Assembly: GCF_051857475.1 (NCBI RefSeq)
Contig: NZ_JBPZGZ010000008.1
Location: forward strand, 1 to 64,000
Direction of reading: 5' to 3'
DNA length: 64,000 bases
Source of the DNA: Pelomonas sp051857475
GTDB taxonomy: Bacteria; Pseudomonadota; Gammaproteobacteria; Burkholderiales; Burkholderiaceae_C
Shown here: positions 50,186 through 58,731 of the stretch, piece after piece
Position numbering within the stretch: position 1 is the stretch's first letter
Layout: each line of letters opens with the position of its first letter
Program-made: the position numbers and the translations under genes
Notes under the pieces: model-generated
The model's input: only the letters and a program-made list of their open reading frames with translations
Database searches by the model: none
What the model was told of the DNA's origin: nothing

Positions 50186-52048
50186 ATGAAGACGATTCAA
50201 GCCCTGCTCGCCAGCGCCCTCCTCTGCATGGCATGGGTCGCGCACGCGGTAGCCCCCGCACCGCTGCTGGTCTCGGCCGACCTGCGACCTGGGCAGGATC
50301 TCTCCGGCCCCTGGCACTATTCCATCGACCCCTACCGCTCCGGCATGGCGGGCTTCCATGGCGAGACGCCCGATGCCGGGCAGCAGCGCTGGCGCGACGT
50401 CGACGTGCGCCAGGCCATGGCCAGCGACAACCGCGTGCTCTACGAGTTCGATCTGGCCCATTCACCGGTCACGACGCTGCCTTCGTCCTGGCTGACCCAG
50501 GCGCCGGAGCTGCGCCACTACCAGGGCCTGATCTGGTACCAGCGCACCTTCAAGGCGTCGGCCGCGCCACGCGCGGGCCGGCAGTTCCTGCGCTTCGGCG
50601 CGGCCAACTACAAGACCGTCGTCTACGTGAACGGCCAGGCCGTCGGGCGACACGAGGGTGGCTTCACGCCCTTCGCCTTCGAGGTGACGAAGCTGCTGCG
50701 CGACGGCGACAACCAGGTCACCGTGGGCGTCGATTCGCAGGCCACACCTGCGACCGTGCCGCCGCCCGTCACCGACTGGGAGAACTACGGCGGTGTCACG
50801 CGGCCGGTGCGGCTGATTTCCACGCCCGACACCTATGTCGACGATGCCTGGGTGCGCCTGACGCGCGACGGGCAGCTGGCCGTGGATGCGACGCTCAACG
50901 GCCCGCAGGCGGCCCAGCGCGCCGTGCGCCTGCGCATCCCCGAGCTGGGACTGGATCTGGCCGGCAGCACCGACGCGCAAGGCCGCTGGCGCGCCACCAT
51001 CGCTGCGCCACGCACGCTGAGCCGCTGGTCGCCCGACACACCCAAGCTCTACGACGTGGCCATCGAAGCCGGCGAGGACCGCTGGCGCGACCGCATCGGC
51101 TTTCGCACCGTCGAGACCCGCGGCGCCGACATCCTCCTCAACGGCAAGCCCGTCTTCCTGCGCGGCATCTCCCTGCATGAGGAGGAGATCGGCCCCAACC
51201 CCACCCGCGACATCACACCCGAGGCGGCGCGCGCGCTGCTGGGCGAGATCAAGAACGGGCTGCACGGCAACTTCGTGCGCCTGGCCCACTATCCGCACTC
51301 CGAGGTGATGACGCGCACCGCCGACGAGCTGGGCCTGCTGGTCTGGAGCGAGGTGCCGGTCTACTGGATGGTGGCCTGGCCCAACCCGGACACCCTCGCC
51401 ACCGCAGGCAACATGCTGGCCGAGAACATCCTGCGCGACCGCAACCGCGCGTCCATCGCCATCTGGAGCGTCGCCAACGAAACGCCGCTGAGCGACGCGC
51501 GCAACAGCTTCCTGCGCACGCTGGTGAGCGACGTGCGGGCGCTGGACGACACCCGCCTGGTCAGCGCCGCCCTGCTCGTCGAGCGCGACCGCAAGGCCAG
51601 CGTGCCCACCATGACGCTGGCCGACCCGCTCGCCGAGATGCTCGACATCGTCGCCATCAACACCTACAACGGCTGGTACTCGCAGGACCGGCTGGCCGAC
51701 CTGCCGGCCAGCGTCTGGCACCTGCCTGCTGACAAGCCCCTGGTGTTCTCGGAGTTCGGTGCCGACGCCAAGGCCGGCTTCAGCGACACACGCCCTGCGC
51801 CGCGCAAGTTCTCCGAGGACTTCCAGGCCGAGTACTACCGCCAGACTCTGGCCATGGCCGACAAGCTGCCGACGCTGCGCGGCCTGTCGCCGTGGATCCT
51901 GAAGGACTTCCGCTCGCCGCGGCGGCAGAACCCCGACTTCCAGCAGGGCTGGAACCGCAAGGGCCTGATCTCGGAAACCGGGCAGCGCAAACAGGCCTTC
52001 GGCGTGCTCGCGGACGACTACGCGAAGCGGCAGGCCGCGGGACGCTAG
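50186..52048 (+). CDS. Glycoside hydrolase family 2, beta-glucuronidase-like
   Basis: 620 residues with signal MKTIQALLASALLCMAWVAHA. Three domains follow the GH2 plan: jelly-roll sugar-binding domain (LSGPWHYSIDPYRSG through VYVNGQAVGRHEGGFTPFAFE), immunoglobulin-like domain (about 225-315) and TIM barrel (NGKPVFLRGISLHEEE onward). The acid/base is E432 in WSVANETPL and the nucleophile is E523 in LVFSEFGAD. The length and the N-terminal part are closer to beta-glucuronidase than to the large beta-galactosidases. With an uronate operon around it, release of glucuronate from oligosaccharides in the periplasm is the likely job. Confidence 0.88.
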   Translation: MKTIQALLASALLCMAWVAHAVAPAPLLVSADLRPGQDLSGPWHYSIDPYRSGMAGFHGETPDAGQQRWRDVDVRQAMASDNRVLYEFDLAHSPVTTLPSSWLTQAPELRHYQGLIWYQRTFKASAAPRAGRQFLRFGAANYKTVVYVNGQAVGRHEGGFTPFAFEVTKLLRDGDNQVTVGVDSQATPATVPPPVTDWENYGGVTRPVRLISTPDTYVDDAWVRLTRDGQLAVDATLNGPQAAQRAVRLRIPELGLDLAGSTDAQGRWRATIAAPRTLSRWSPDTPKLYDVAIEAGEDRWRDRIGFRTVETRGADILLNGKPVFLRGISLHEEEIGPNPTRDITPEAARALLGEIKNGLHGNFVRLAHYPHSEVMTRTADELGLLVWSEVPVYWMVAWPNPDTLATAGNMLAENILRDRNRASIAIWSVANETPLSDARNSFLRTLVSDVRALDDTRLVSAALLVERDRKASVPTMTLADPLAEMLDIVAINTYNGWYSQDRLADLPASVWHLPADKPLVFSEFGADAKAGFSDTRPAPRKFSEDFQAEYYRQTLAMADKLPTLRGLSPWILKDFRSPRRQNPDFQQGWNRKGLISETGQRKQAFGVLADDYAKRQAAGR

Positions 52049-52058
52049 GGCGCAGGCG

Positions 52059-52415
52059 TCATGAGGCGCGTCGCAGGATCTTCTCCATGGCCTTGCCCTT
52101 GGCCAGCTCGTCGATGAGCTTGTCCAGCCAGCGCAGCTTCTGCATCAGCGGGTCCTCGATGTCTTCGACGCGGATGCCGCAGACCACGCCCTTGATGAGG
52201 GCCGCGTCGGGGTTCAGCGCCGGCGCCTGGTTGAAGAAGGTCTCGAAATCCACGGCCTGATCGAGCTGGCGCTGCAGCCCGGTTGCGTCATAGCCGGTCA
52301 GCCACTCGATGATGCGGTCGACCTCTTCCTTGCTGCGCCCCTTGGCCTCGGCCTTGCGGATGTAGAGGGGATACACCTTGGCAAATGCGGTGCTGAAGAT
52401 GCGGTGGCCGGCCAT
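52059..52415 (-). CDS. DUF2200 family protein
   Basis: 118 residues, no signal peptide, so cytoplasmic. MAGHRIFSTAFAKVYPLYIRKAEAKGRSKEEVDRIIEWLTGYD is the start of the DUF2200 family, followed by the family block DFETFFNQAPALNPDAALIKGVVCGIRVEDIEDPLMQKLRWLDKLIDELAKGK in outline. All members are of this size and their function is unknown. It is convergent with the GH2 gene (ten-base gap) and 20 bases after the next minus-strand gene, with which it may be co-transcribed. Confidence 0.88.
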   Translation of the reverse strand: MAGHRIFSTAFAKVYPLYIRKAEAKGRSKEEVDRIIEWLTGYDATGLQRQLDQAVDFETFFNQAPALNPDAALIKGVVCGIRVEDIEDPLMQKLRWLDKLIDELAKGKAMEKILRRAS

Positions 52416-52435
52416 GGGTTCCTCCTGCTGCTCGA

Positions 52436-53008
52436 CTATCTGCAGCCACCGACGACCTTGCGGATCTCCTGCACGAAACGCTCCGCGGCCTTGGCGCCCT
52501 GGTCGTCGCCGCGCTGGTGGCTGACGCGCAGCTTGACGTACTGGTTCTTCAGCCCGGTGAGATAGGTGTAGGACGTCAGCGCCGTGCCGTCCTCGAGTTC
52601 CATGTCATAGCCGCGCCAGAGGAACTGTGGGCCGCAGCCGGCGTAGGTCGTCGTCTGTGCGGCGCTGCCATGCAGGCTGATGCGCGCCTTGCCGGCCGCC
52701 TGCAGCTGCTGGACTTCCTGGATGACCTCGGCGAAATGCTGGCGCACGGCGGGCGCTTCGGCGCCGGTCGGAATGGTCTTGACGCCGCCGTTGTAGATGT
52801 AGACCGAGCCGCGCGCCAGGCCGCTGCGCTGGTAGCCGATGTTGACGCCCAGCTCCTTGCGCGGAAACTCCGTGCGGCCGGCAAAGGCCAGGCCAGCCAC
52901 CTCGTCAGGAAAGTCGACGGCTATCGATGCTTCATGGGTGGCGGCGTTCGCCGACAGGGCCAGTACGGCAAGACCGGAGGCGAGGAAGCGCGGGAGGGCG
53001 ATGGTCAT
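52436..53008 (-). CDS. Exported protein of unknown function
   Basis: 190 residues from the ATG at 53008; the codon opening the longer frame is TTG and lacks support. The signal is LPRFLASGLAVLALSANAAT. The mature part begins EASIAVDFPDEVAGLAFAGRTEFPRKELGVNIGYQR and later has TYAGCGPQFLWRGYDMELEDG and a C-terminal KAAERFVQEIRKVVGGCR. The two cysteines, in the centre and at the end, may pair. I do not recognise a named family. Confidence 0.68.
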   Translation of the reverse strand: MTIALPRFLASGLAVLALSANAATHEASIAVDFPDEVAGLAFAGRTEFPRKELGVNIGYQRSGLARGSVYIYNGGVKTIPTGAEAPAVRQHFAEVIQEVQQLQAAGKARISLHGSAAQTTTYAGCGPQFLWRGYDMELEDGTALTSYTYLTGLKNQYVKLRVSHQRGDDQGAKAAERFVQEIRKVVGGCR

Positions 53009-53054
53009 GGGCGGCGGGCGGAGCAAGGGGCTTGAATGTAGCCCCGGCGCCGCG

Positions 53055-54356
53055 CTAGACCACCGCCTCGATCGCCCGCTTCAGCAGGGACAGGCCAAGG
53101 TCGATCTCTGCATCGCTGACGGTCAGTGGCGGAGCGATGCGGAACACGCCGCCCATCAGCGGCAGCTGCACGATATTCATGCTCAGGCCTTCAGCCATGC
53201 AGGCCCGCGTGATGGCCGCCCCCAGCTCGGGTGCCGCCTGCTTGCACGCCTGGCTCCTGACGATCTCCACGCCCAGCAGCAGGCCGCGGCCGCGCACGTC
53301 GCCGATGCAGTCGAACTCGCGCTGCAGGCTGCGCAGGCCGGCCTCCAGCCTGGCGCCCGCGACGCGCGCACGCTCCACCAGGCCGTCACGGGCCACGATG
53401 TCCAGCACCTTCAGACCAGCGGCAGCCGGCAGCGGGTCGGAGACATGGGTGGTGTAGAACAGGAAGCCGCGCTCATGGCAGCGCGACTCGATCTCGGCGG
53501 TGGTCAGCACGGCCGACAGCGGCAGGCCGGCCCCCAGGGTCTTGGACAGGGTCAGGATGTCGGGCGAGACGCCGTCGCGGTCGCAGGCGAACATCAGGCC
53601 CGTGCGGCCGACGCCCGTCTGCGCCTCGTCGAGGATGAGCAGCATCTCCCGCTCTGCGCACTTCTGCTTCAAGGCGCGCAGATAGCCCGGCGGCAGGTCG
53701 ATGAGGCCCCCCGAGCTGAGGATGGGTTCAGCGATGAAGGCCGCGAGGTTGCCGCTGGACTGGCGGTCGATGAGGTCGAAGGCGTAGTCCAGTTCGGCCT
53801 GCCAGTCGTAGGCGCCATCACGCTCGAAGCGCGGCCGGTAGGGGTTGGGCGCGGGGATGGCAAAGGAGCCGACCGCCGCGGGACCGTAGCCCTTGCGGCC
53901 GGCGCAGTAGGTGGCTGACGCGGCCGCGCCCGTCATGCCGTGCCAGGACTGGGCGAAGCTGACGATCTCGTAGCGGCCGGTGTAGAGCTTGGCCATCTTG
54001 ATGGCGGCCTCGTTGGCCTCGGCGCCGGTGCTCAGCAGCATGGAGCGCTCCAGGCCCGCGGGGGCCACCTCGGCCAGGCGGGTGGCCAGCTCCACCACGG
54101 GGCGGCTCAGCATGCCGCTGAAGAGATGGTCCAGGTTGCGGGCGTGCTCGGCCACGACGGCGGCGATCTCCGGGTGACCGTGGCCCAGCAGCGAGCTCAT
54201 CTGCCCGGACGTGAAGTCGAGGATGGCGCGGCCGTCGGCGTCGTAAACGAAGCTGCCCTGGGCGCGCTCGATGATCAGCGGCTCGAAGCTGCCGCCGTAG
54301 CGGATCAGGTGCTGGCGGGCACGTTGCCAGAAGAGGGGATCGGCATTGCGGGACAT
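53055..54356 (-). CDS. dgdA: 2,2-dialkylglycine decarboxylase (PLP-dependent)
   Basis: Decarboxylates and transaminates 2,2-dialkylglycines such as 2-aminoisobutyrate, using pyruvate as amino acceptor. 433 residues, the same length as the Burkholderia cepacia enzyme, with very close similarity through the whole chain (LIRYGGSFEPLIIERA, FTSGQMSSLLGHGHPEI, LSTGAEANEAAIKMAK, FAQSWHGMTGAAASATY). Key residues match by number: Q52 and W138 at the active site, D243 holding the PLP ring, and K272 as the Schiff-base lysine in LSKTLGAG. A LysR gene lies upstream on the same strand. Confidence 0.93.
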   Translation of the reverse strand: MSRNADPLFWQRARQHLIRYGGSFEPLIIERAQGSFVYDADGRAILDFTSGQMSSLLGHGHPEIAAVVAEHARNLDHLFSGMLSRPVVELATRLAEVAPAGLERSMLLSTGAEANEAAIKMAKLYTGRYEIVSFAQSWHGMTGAAASATYCAGRKGYGPAAVGSFAIPAPNPYRPRFERDGAYDWQAELDYAFDLIDRQSSGNLAAFIAEPILSSGGLIDLPPGYLRALKQKCAEREMLLILDEAQTGVGRTGLMFACDRDGVSPDILTLSKTLGAGLPLSAVLTTAEIESRCHERGFLFYTTHVSDPLPAAAGLKVLDIVARDGLVERARVAGARLEAGLRSLQREFDCIGDVRGRGLLLGVEIVRSQACKQAAPELGAAITRACMAEGLSMNIVQLPLMGGVFRIAPPLTVSDAEIDLGLSLLKRAIEAVV

Positions 54357-54438
54357 CGCGGGCTCCAGGCTGAATGAATGCCCGCGAGCGTAGGAAGTGC
54401 GCGCCCGCTGGTGAAGCGAATTGTTTTGATATCAGCTA

Positions 54439-55296
54439 TCAGGCGCCCGGCAAGGTCTTCCTGACGTGGGCGGCGAAAGCCGCGGCCAGGGCACCGGGCT
54501 GCTCGCGGTCGAAGGCCAGCGTGAGGCCGACATCGGGCAGAGGCGGCAGGCCGCTCTCCTCGCCCAGAATCTCCAGGTCATCCGGCACGGCGGTGCGCGT
54601 CAGCACCGTGACCGCCTGGCCCGAGCGGGCCATGCCGATCAGGCCCGACAGGCTGCTGCTGGCGTAGGCGATGCGAAAGCGCCGCCCGGTCGCCTCCAGC
54701 GCCCGGCGCGGCAGCACATGGTCCAGGGAATCCGGCGCGCCCAGGGCCAGGGGCAGCGGGTCCAGCATCGCTGCCGAGGCACCGCGTCGCGCGACCCAGA
54801 CCAGGGGTTCGCGGCGGATCACGTCGGCCTCGTCGGCACCCGCTTGCACGGACACCAACGCCAGGTCTGCGGCATGGCGGGCCAACTGCTCCAGCAGCCG
54901 GGGCGTCGGCGCGCACACCACTTCCAGCTGCACCTGGGGATAGAGGCTGGCGAAACCCTGCAGCAGATGGGGCAGGAAGACGACGGCGTAGTCCTCGGGG
55001 CATCCCAGGCGCAGCAGGCCCGAGACCTGGGCGCCGCGCAGTTCCGCCAGCGCCTCATCATGCCGGCGCAGCAGCTCGCCCGCATGCACCAGCAGGCGCT
55101 CGCCGGCCGCCGTCAGCGTCACGCCGCGGCCGGTGCGGTAGAGCAGGGGCTGGCCAGCCACCTCCTCCAGGCGCTGCATCTGCATGCTCAGGGCCGACTG
55201 GGTCCGCCCCACGCGCGCTGCGGCCTTGCTGAGGCCGCCGGTCTCGGCGACGGCGACGAGGCTGCGCAGCAGGTCGATGTCCAGGGTTGCGGTCAC
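54439..55296 (-). CDS. LysR-family transcriptional regulator
   Basis: 285 residues. The winged helix-turn-helix is at about 5-65 (DLLRSLVAVAETGGLSKAAARVGRTQSALSMQMQRLEE), followed by the linker helix and an effector domain (LLRLGCPEDYAVVFLPHLLQGFASLYPQVQLEVV). It lies upstream of dgdA on the same strand, 82 bases away, so it may control dgdA. In B. cepacia the decarboxylase is regulated by DgdR, but that arrangement is divergent as far as I recall, so orthology is not claimed. It is divergent from the small membrane protein gene. Confidence 0.88.
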   Translation of the reverse strand: MTATLDIDLLRSLVAVAETGGLSKAAARVGRTQSALSMQMQRLEEVAGQPLLYRTGRGVTLTAAGERLLVHAGELLRRHDEALAELRGAQVSGLLRLGCPEDYAVVFLPHLLQGFASLYPQVQLEVVCAPTPRLLEQLARHAADLALVSVQAGADEADVIRREPLVWVARRGASAAMLDPLPLALGAPDSLDHVLPRRALEATGRRFRIAYASSSLSGLIGMARSGQAVTVLTRTAVPDDLEILGEESGLPPLPDVGLTLAFDREQPGALAAAFAAHVRKTLPGA

Positions 55297-55418
55297 TTGG
55301 GCTGGCCTGCCTTGGGGATTCGGGTCATGGTACAGGCCGCTTCGGGCATCCCCTCGTGCCGCCGCTCGACGGTCTCCCTAGGATTCGTCGCTTGCCCACG
55401 CCACCGCTGGAAGGTCCC

Positions 55419-55886
55419 ATGCGCCGCATTCAAACCGTCATCCTGGCCGGCCTGGTCGCCGGTGCGCTGGACATCCTGGCCGCATTCGCGAGCTATGTGT
55501 CCCAGGGCGCCACCGTCGAGGGCATCCTGAAGTACATCGCCAGCGGCCTGCTGGGCGCTTCCGCCCTGCAGGGCGGTGCGGCCATGGTGGCGCTGGGACT
55601 GTTCTGCCATTTCGCCTTGACCACCGGCATGGCCACCGTCTATCTGGTAGCGGCGCAGAGGCTGCGCGCGCTGATCGCCCATCCCTGGCTCTGGGGCAGC
55701 GTCTATGGCGTGCTGACCTGGGTGGCCATGGTCTACGTCGTCGTGCCGCTGTCCGGCGTCACCGGCTGGAAGCTGCCCGAAGGATGGAGCATCGTCAGCG
55801 GTCTGCTGTCGCACATCTTCTATGTCGGCGTCCCCATTGCGCACATCACGCAGTGGGGCTTGCGCGGCTCCAACAGCACCCACTGA
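55419..55886 (+). CDS. Small integral membrane protein, unknown function
   Basis: 155 residues from the ATG at 55419 (GGAAGG upstream); the longer frame to the left overlaps the LysR promoter. Four membrane helices are visible: TVILAGLVAGALDILAAFA, ALQGGAAMVALGLFCHFALT with TGMATVYLVAA, WLWGSVYGVLTWVAMVYVVV, and a last one near IVSGLLSHIFYVGVPIAHI. The G-x-x-A-G-x-x-D motif in helix 1 is shared with other small uncharacterised membrane proteins. No function is assigned. Confidence 0.7.
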   Translation: MRRIQTVILAGLVAGALDILAAFASYVSQGATVEGILKYIASGLLGASALQGGAAMVALGLFCHFALTTGMATVYLVAAQRLRALIAHPWLWGSVYGVLTWVAMVYVVVPLSGVTGWKLPEGWSIVSGLLSHIFYVGVPIAHITQWGLRGSNSTH

Positions 55887-55935
55887 ACGAAGACCCGTCA
55901 CCACACGATCGAGCGCGCCCGAGTACGACCGATCG

Positions 55936-55949
55936 TGGAAACGATTCCA
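55936..55949. promoter_or_regulatory. LacI-type operator-like site, distal
   Basis: TGGAAACGATTCCA fits TGGAA-N-CG-N-TTCCA, the shape of LacI/GalR-family operators (central CG, symmetric arms). It lies 131 bases upstream of the GH5 start and about 60 bases before the predicted -35. The second copy of the same pattern at 56043 makes chance unlikely. Confidence 0.5.
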
Positions 55950-56009
55950 TGCAAATCGCGCCGCGGGCCGCCGTAGCCGCCCGCCCCTGTTAAAGGTTAC
56001 CCAGGCACG

Positions 56010-56039
56010 GTTGACAAGCATCTGCTCCGTCTTGGATAC
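56010..56039 (+). promoter_or_regulatory. Predicted promoter of the GH5 gene
   Basis: TTGACA at 56010-56015 is a perfect -35. GATACT at 56034-56039, after an 18-base spacer, is a fair -10. The expected transcript start near 56046 falls inside the LacI-type palindrome at 56043-56058, as expected for a repressed promoter. Confidence 0.5.
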
Positions 56040-56042
56040 TGA

Positions 56043-56058
56043 TTTGGAACCGGTTCCA
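56043..56058. promoter_or_regulatory. LacI-type operator palindrome, proximal
   Basis: TTGGAACCGGTTCCAA is a perfect 16-base palindrome with a central CG and the same TGGAA/TTCCA arms as the site at 55936. It overlaps the predicted transcript start of the GH5 gene and lies 21 bases before its start codon. The regulator is not encoded nearby. Confidence 0.65.
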
Positions 56059-56079
56059 ATCAAATAACGGAGACAAGAC

Positions 56080-58674
56080 GTGGCAAGAGAATGGTTCGTG
56101 GGCGGCGCGGCCGTCGACCTGGGCGTGTCTGCGCGCGGCGCATTGCTGAGCGGCGTGATGGGCGCGGCCCTTCTGGCCGGCTGCGGCGGCGGGTCGTCCG
56201 CTGCCTCACCGGCGCCCGCGCCGGCACCCGCTCCCGCCCCGGCACCAGCCCCCAGCGACAGCCTCACCCAGCTGAAGACCGACGGCACGAAATGGGTCGA
56301 TGCCGGCGGCAAGCAGGTGCTGCTGAAGGGCACCAACCTCGGCAACTGGCTGGTGCAGGAGTTCTGGATGATGGGCCAGGGCGGCAATGGCGTGACCGAC
56401 CAATGCACCCTCGAGGCCAAGCTGACCGAGCGCTTCGGCTACGACGAGAAGGAACGCCTGATCAAGCTCTACCGCGACAGCTGGATCACCAGCCGCGACT
56501 GGGACCAGCTCAAGGCCTTCGGCTTCAATGTCGTGCGCCTGCCCATCCTGTGGAGCGCCATCGAGGACGAGAAAAAGCCCAAGACCCTGCGCGCCGACGC
56601 CTGGAAATATCTGGACTGGAGCATCGCCGAGGCCAAGAAGCGCGGCATCTACGTCATCCTGGACCTGCACGGCGCTCCCGGCGGCCAGACGCCCAACGAC
56701 CACACCGGCTGCGCCGGCCAGAACAAGTACTGGACCGACGCCGACGCCCAGGAGCGCACGCGCTGGCTGTGGCAGCAGATCGCCACCAAATACAAGGACG
56801 AGCCGGTGGTGGCGGCCTACGACCCGCTCAACGAACCCTGGGGCTCGACGGCCGAGGCCATGGTGACGCGCGTCGAGGACCTGTACAAGACCATCCGCGC
56901 CATCGACGCCAAGCACATCGTGCTGCTGCCCAGCCACTACGGCAGCATCGACGGCTATGGCAGCCCGACCGCCAAGGGCTTCACCAACGTCGCCTTCGAG
57001 ATCCACCCCTACCCCGGCCTGTTCGGCGACCGCCCCGGCGACACGCCCTACATGGTCCACCGCGACTGGCTGCGCTGCGGCCCGACCGGCACCACGGGCG
57101 TCTGTGCCTACAACAAGCAGGTCAGCGACCTGAAGATCCCGCTGCTCGTCGGCGAGTTCCAGCCCTGGCAAGGCGCCGGCCTGGACCTGGGCGGCCAGAT
57201 CGGCCGCGCCACCTACGACACCTATGCGAGCTACGGCTGGGCGTCGACGTCCTGGTCCTACAAGCTGGTCAGCCCGGCCGGCGGCTCGGGCAAGGGCACC
57301 TGGGGCATGGTGACCAATGCCGCCAACACCAACTTCGACACCGGCGTCGGCCTGGTGGCCAAGGCCAGCACCTGGGACTGCGCCGGCTGGGACGCCAGCT
57401 TCGCCAATGCCTGCGCGGTCAAGGCGCCCACCATCAAGGTCGGCGGCACCGGCCCCAAGACCTATTACTTCGTCATCAAGAGCGGCGCGTCGGGTGGCAG
57501 CAATCCTGACGTCAGCTTCGACAAGATCAGCATCACCAACACCGCCACCAATGCCGAGGTCATCACCAACGGCGGCTTCGGCTCCAACGCGGGTTGGACG
57601 ACCCTGACCGTCAGCGGCAAGCTGGGCCTGGACTTCAACTACGCGGCCGCAGGCAAGACCCCGACCGGCAGCGAAGGCGGCGTGCTGCGCGTGACCCGGC
57701 CCGACGGCGTCACCGGCGAGATCAACGGCGGCGTCTACCAGGCCATCACGCTGCAGGGCGGCCAGACCTATGCGCTGAACGGCGTCTTCAAGGACAACGG
57801 CAGCGCCAACACCTGGGCCGAGATGTATCTGCTCGACAAGGAGCCGGTGCAGGGCAAGGACGTCATCGACATGAACGGCAAGGTCGACTTCACGGTCGCC
57901 ACCGTCACCGAGATCGAGAACCTGTTCAAGTCCTACGCCACCCAGACCCTGGAGGTGCACTCCGGCCTGGCGCAGTGGATGACGAGCGCGGCCGCACCGG
58001 AAGTCTTCCAGCTGCCGGCCCGCCCGGCCAACCTGAAGCTGGCCGAAGGCGCAGGCGGCAACGCCCTCAGCTGGGACGCGAGCACGGATGCCAAGGTCAC
58101 GGGCTACAACGTCTATCGTTCCACGGGCGCCGGTGGCAACTACACCAAGCTTGCCGACAAGGTCACGGCCAACAAGTACACGGACAGCACGGCGGTCAGC
58201 GGCACCACCTACTTCTACGCCGTCACTTCACTGACCGCCGTCAACGAGAGCTACTACAGCGACGCCGCCAGCACGGTCATCCAGGCCGTCCCGGTGCCTG
58301 CGACGCTGCAGGCCGAGGCCTTCACGGCCATGAGCGGCGTCGAGCTGGAGAACTGCAGCGACACCGGCGGCGGCCAGGACGTCGGCCACTTCGATGCAGA
58401 CGACTACATCGAGTTCAAGATCAGCGTCGCGACCGCCGGTAGCTTCACCCTCGACCTCCGCCTGGCCACGGCCAACGGCAGCACGGGCTTCGAAGTCTGG
58501 GTGGATGGCGCCAAGGCGGTGGACGTGATGGCAGTGCCCAACACCGGCGGCTGGCAGACCTGGATCACCAAGACCAGCGCGCCCTTCGCCATGACGGCGG
58601 GCAACCACACGCTGCGGCTGAAGTCCGTTGGCAAGGAGTGGAATATCAATTGGCTGAAGGTGAGTGCACAGTAG
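56080..58674 (+). CDS. Multidomain secreted GH5 glycanase (lipoprotein) with carbohydrate-binding modules
   Basis: 864 residues. The GTG at 56080 follows GGAG by seven bases; this leaves about 15 extra residues before a lipoprotein signal ending LLAGC (C35), and GTG at 56125 would remove them. A Pro/Ala repeat linker (about 43-59) precedes the GH5 barrel (about 62-420): LLKGTNLGNWLVQEFWM, acid/base E252 in DPLNEPWG, nucleophile E359 in LLVGEFQPW. Next come a beta-sandwich of CBM4/9 type (about 450-640), a fibronectin III domain (about 647-735) and a CBM6-like module (about 740-864). NLGNWL at the start is usual in exo-1,3-glucanase-like GH5 members, so a beta-glucan substrate is plausible. 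Two LacI-type sites lie upstream. Confidence 0.88.
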   Translation: MAREWFVGGAAVDLGVSARGALLSGVMGAALLAGCGGGSSAASPAPAPAPAPAPAPAPSDSLTQLKTDGTKWVDAGGKQVLLKGTNLGNWLVQEFWMMGQGGNGVTDQCTLEAKLTERFGYDEKERLIKLYRDSWITSRDWDQLKAFGFNVVRLPILWSAIEDEKKPKTLRADAWKYLDWSIAEAKKRGIYVILDLHGAPGGQTPNDHTGCAGQNKYWTDADAQERTRWLWQQIATKYKDEPVVAAYDPLNEPWGSTAEAMVTRVEDLYKTIRAIDAKHIVLLPSHYGSIDGYGSPTAKGFTNVAFEIHPYPGLFGDRPGDTPYMVHRDWLRCGPTGTTGVCAYNKQVSDLKIPLLVGEFQPWQGAGLDLGGQIGRATYDTYASYGWASTSWSYKLVSPAGGSGKGTWGMVTNAANTNFDTGVGLVAKASTWDCAGWDASFANACAVKAPTIKVGGTGPKTYYFVIKSGASGGSNPDVSFDKISITNTATNAEVITNGGFGSNAGWTTLTVSGKLGLDFNYAAAGKTPTGSEGGVLRVTRPDGVTGEINGGVYQAITLQGGQTYALNGVFKDNGSANTWAEMYLLDKEPVQGKDVIDMNGKVDFTVATVTEIENLFKSYATQTLEVHSGLAQWMTSAAAPEVFQLPARPANLKLAEGAGGNALSWDASTDAKVTGYNVYRSTGAGGNYTKLADKVTANKYTDSTAVSGTTYFYAVTSLTAVNESYYSDAASTVIQAVPVPATLQAEAFTAMSGVELENCSDTGGGQDVGHFDADDYIEFKISVATAGSFTLDLRLATANGSTGFEVWVDGAKAVDVMAVPNTGGWQTWITKTSAPFAMTAGNHTLRLKSVGKEWNINWLKVSAQ

Positions 58675-58731
58675 GCCGGAGGGCAACGCGGCGCGTTGTT
58701 GGTTGCGTTTGCGTAGCGCGCGTCTGCCCGG

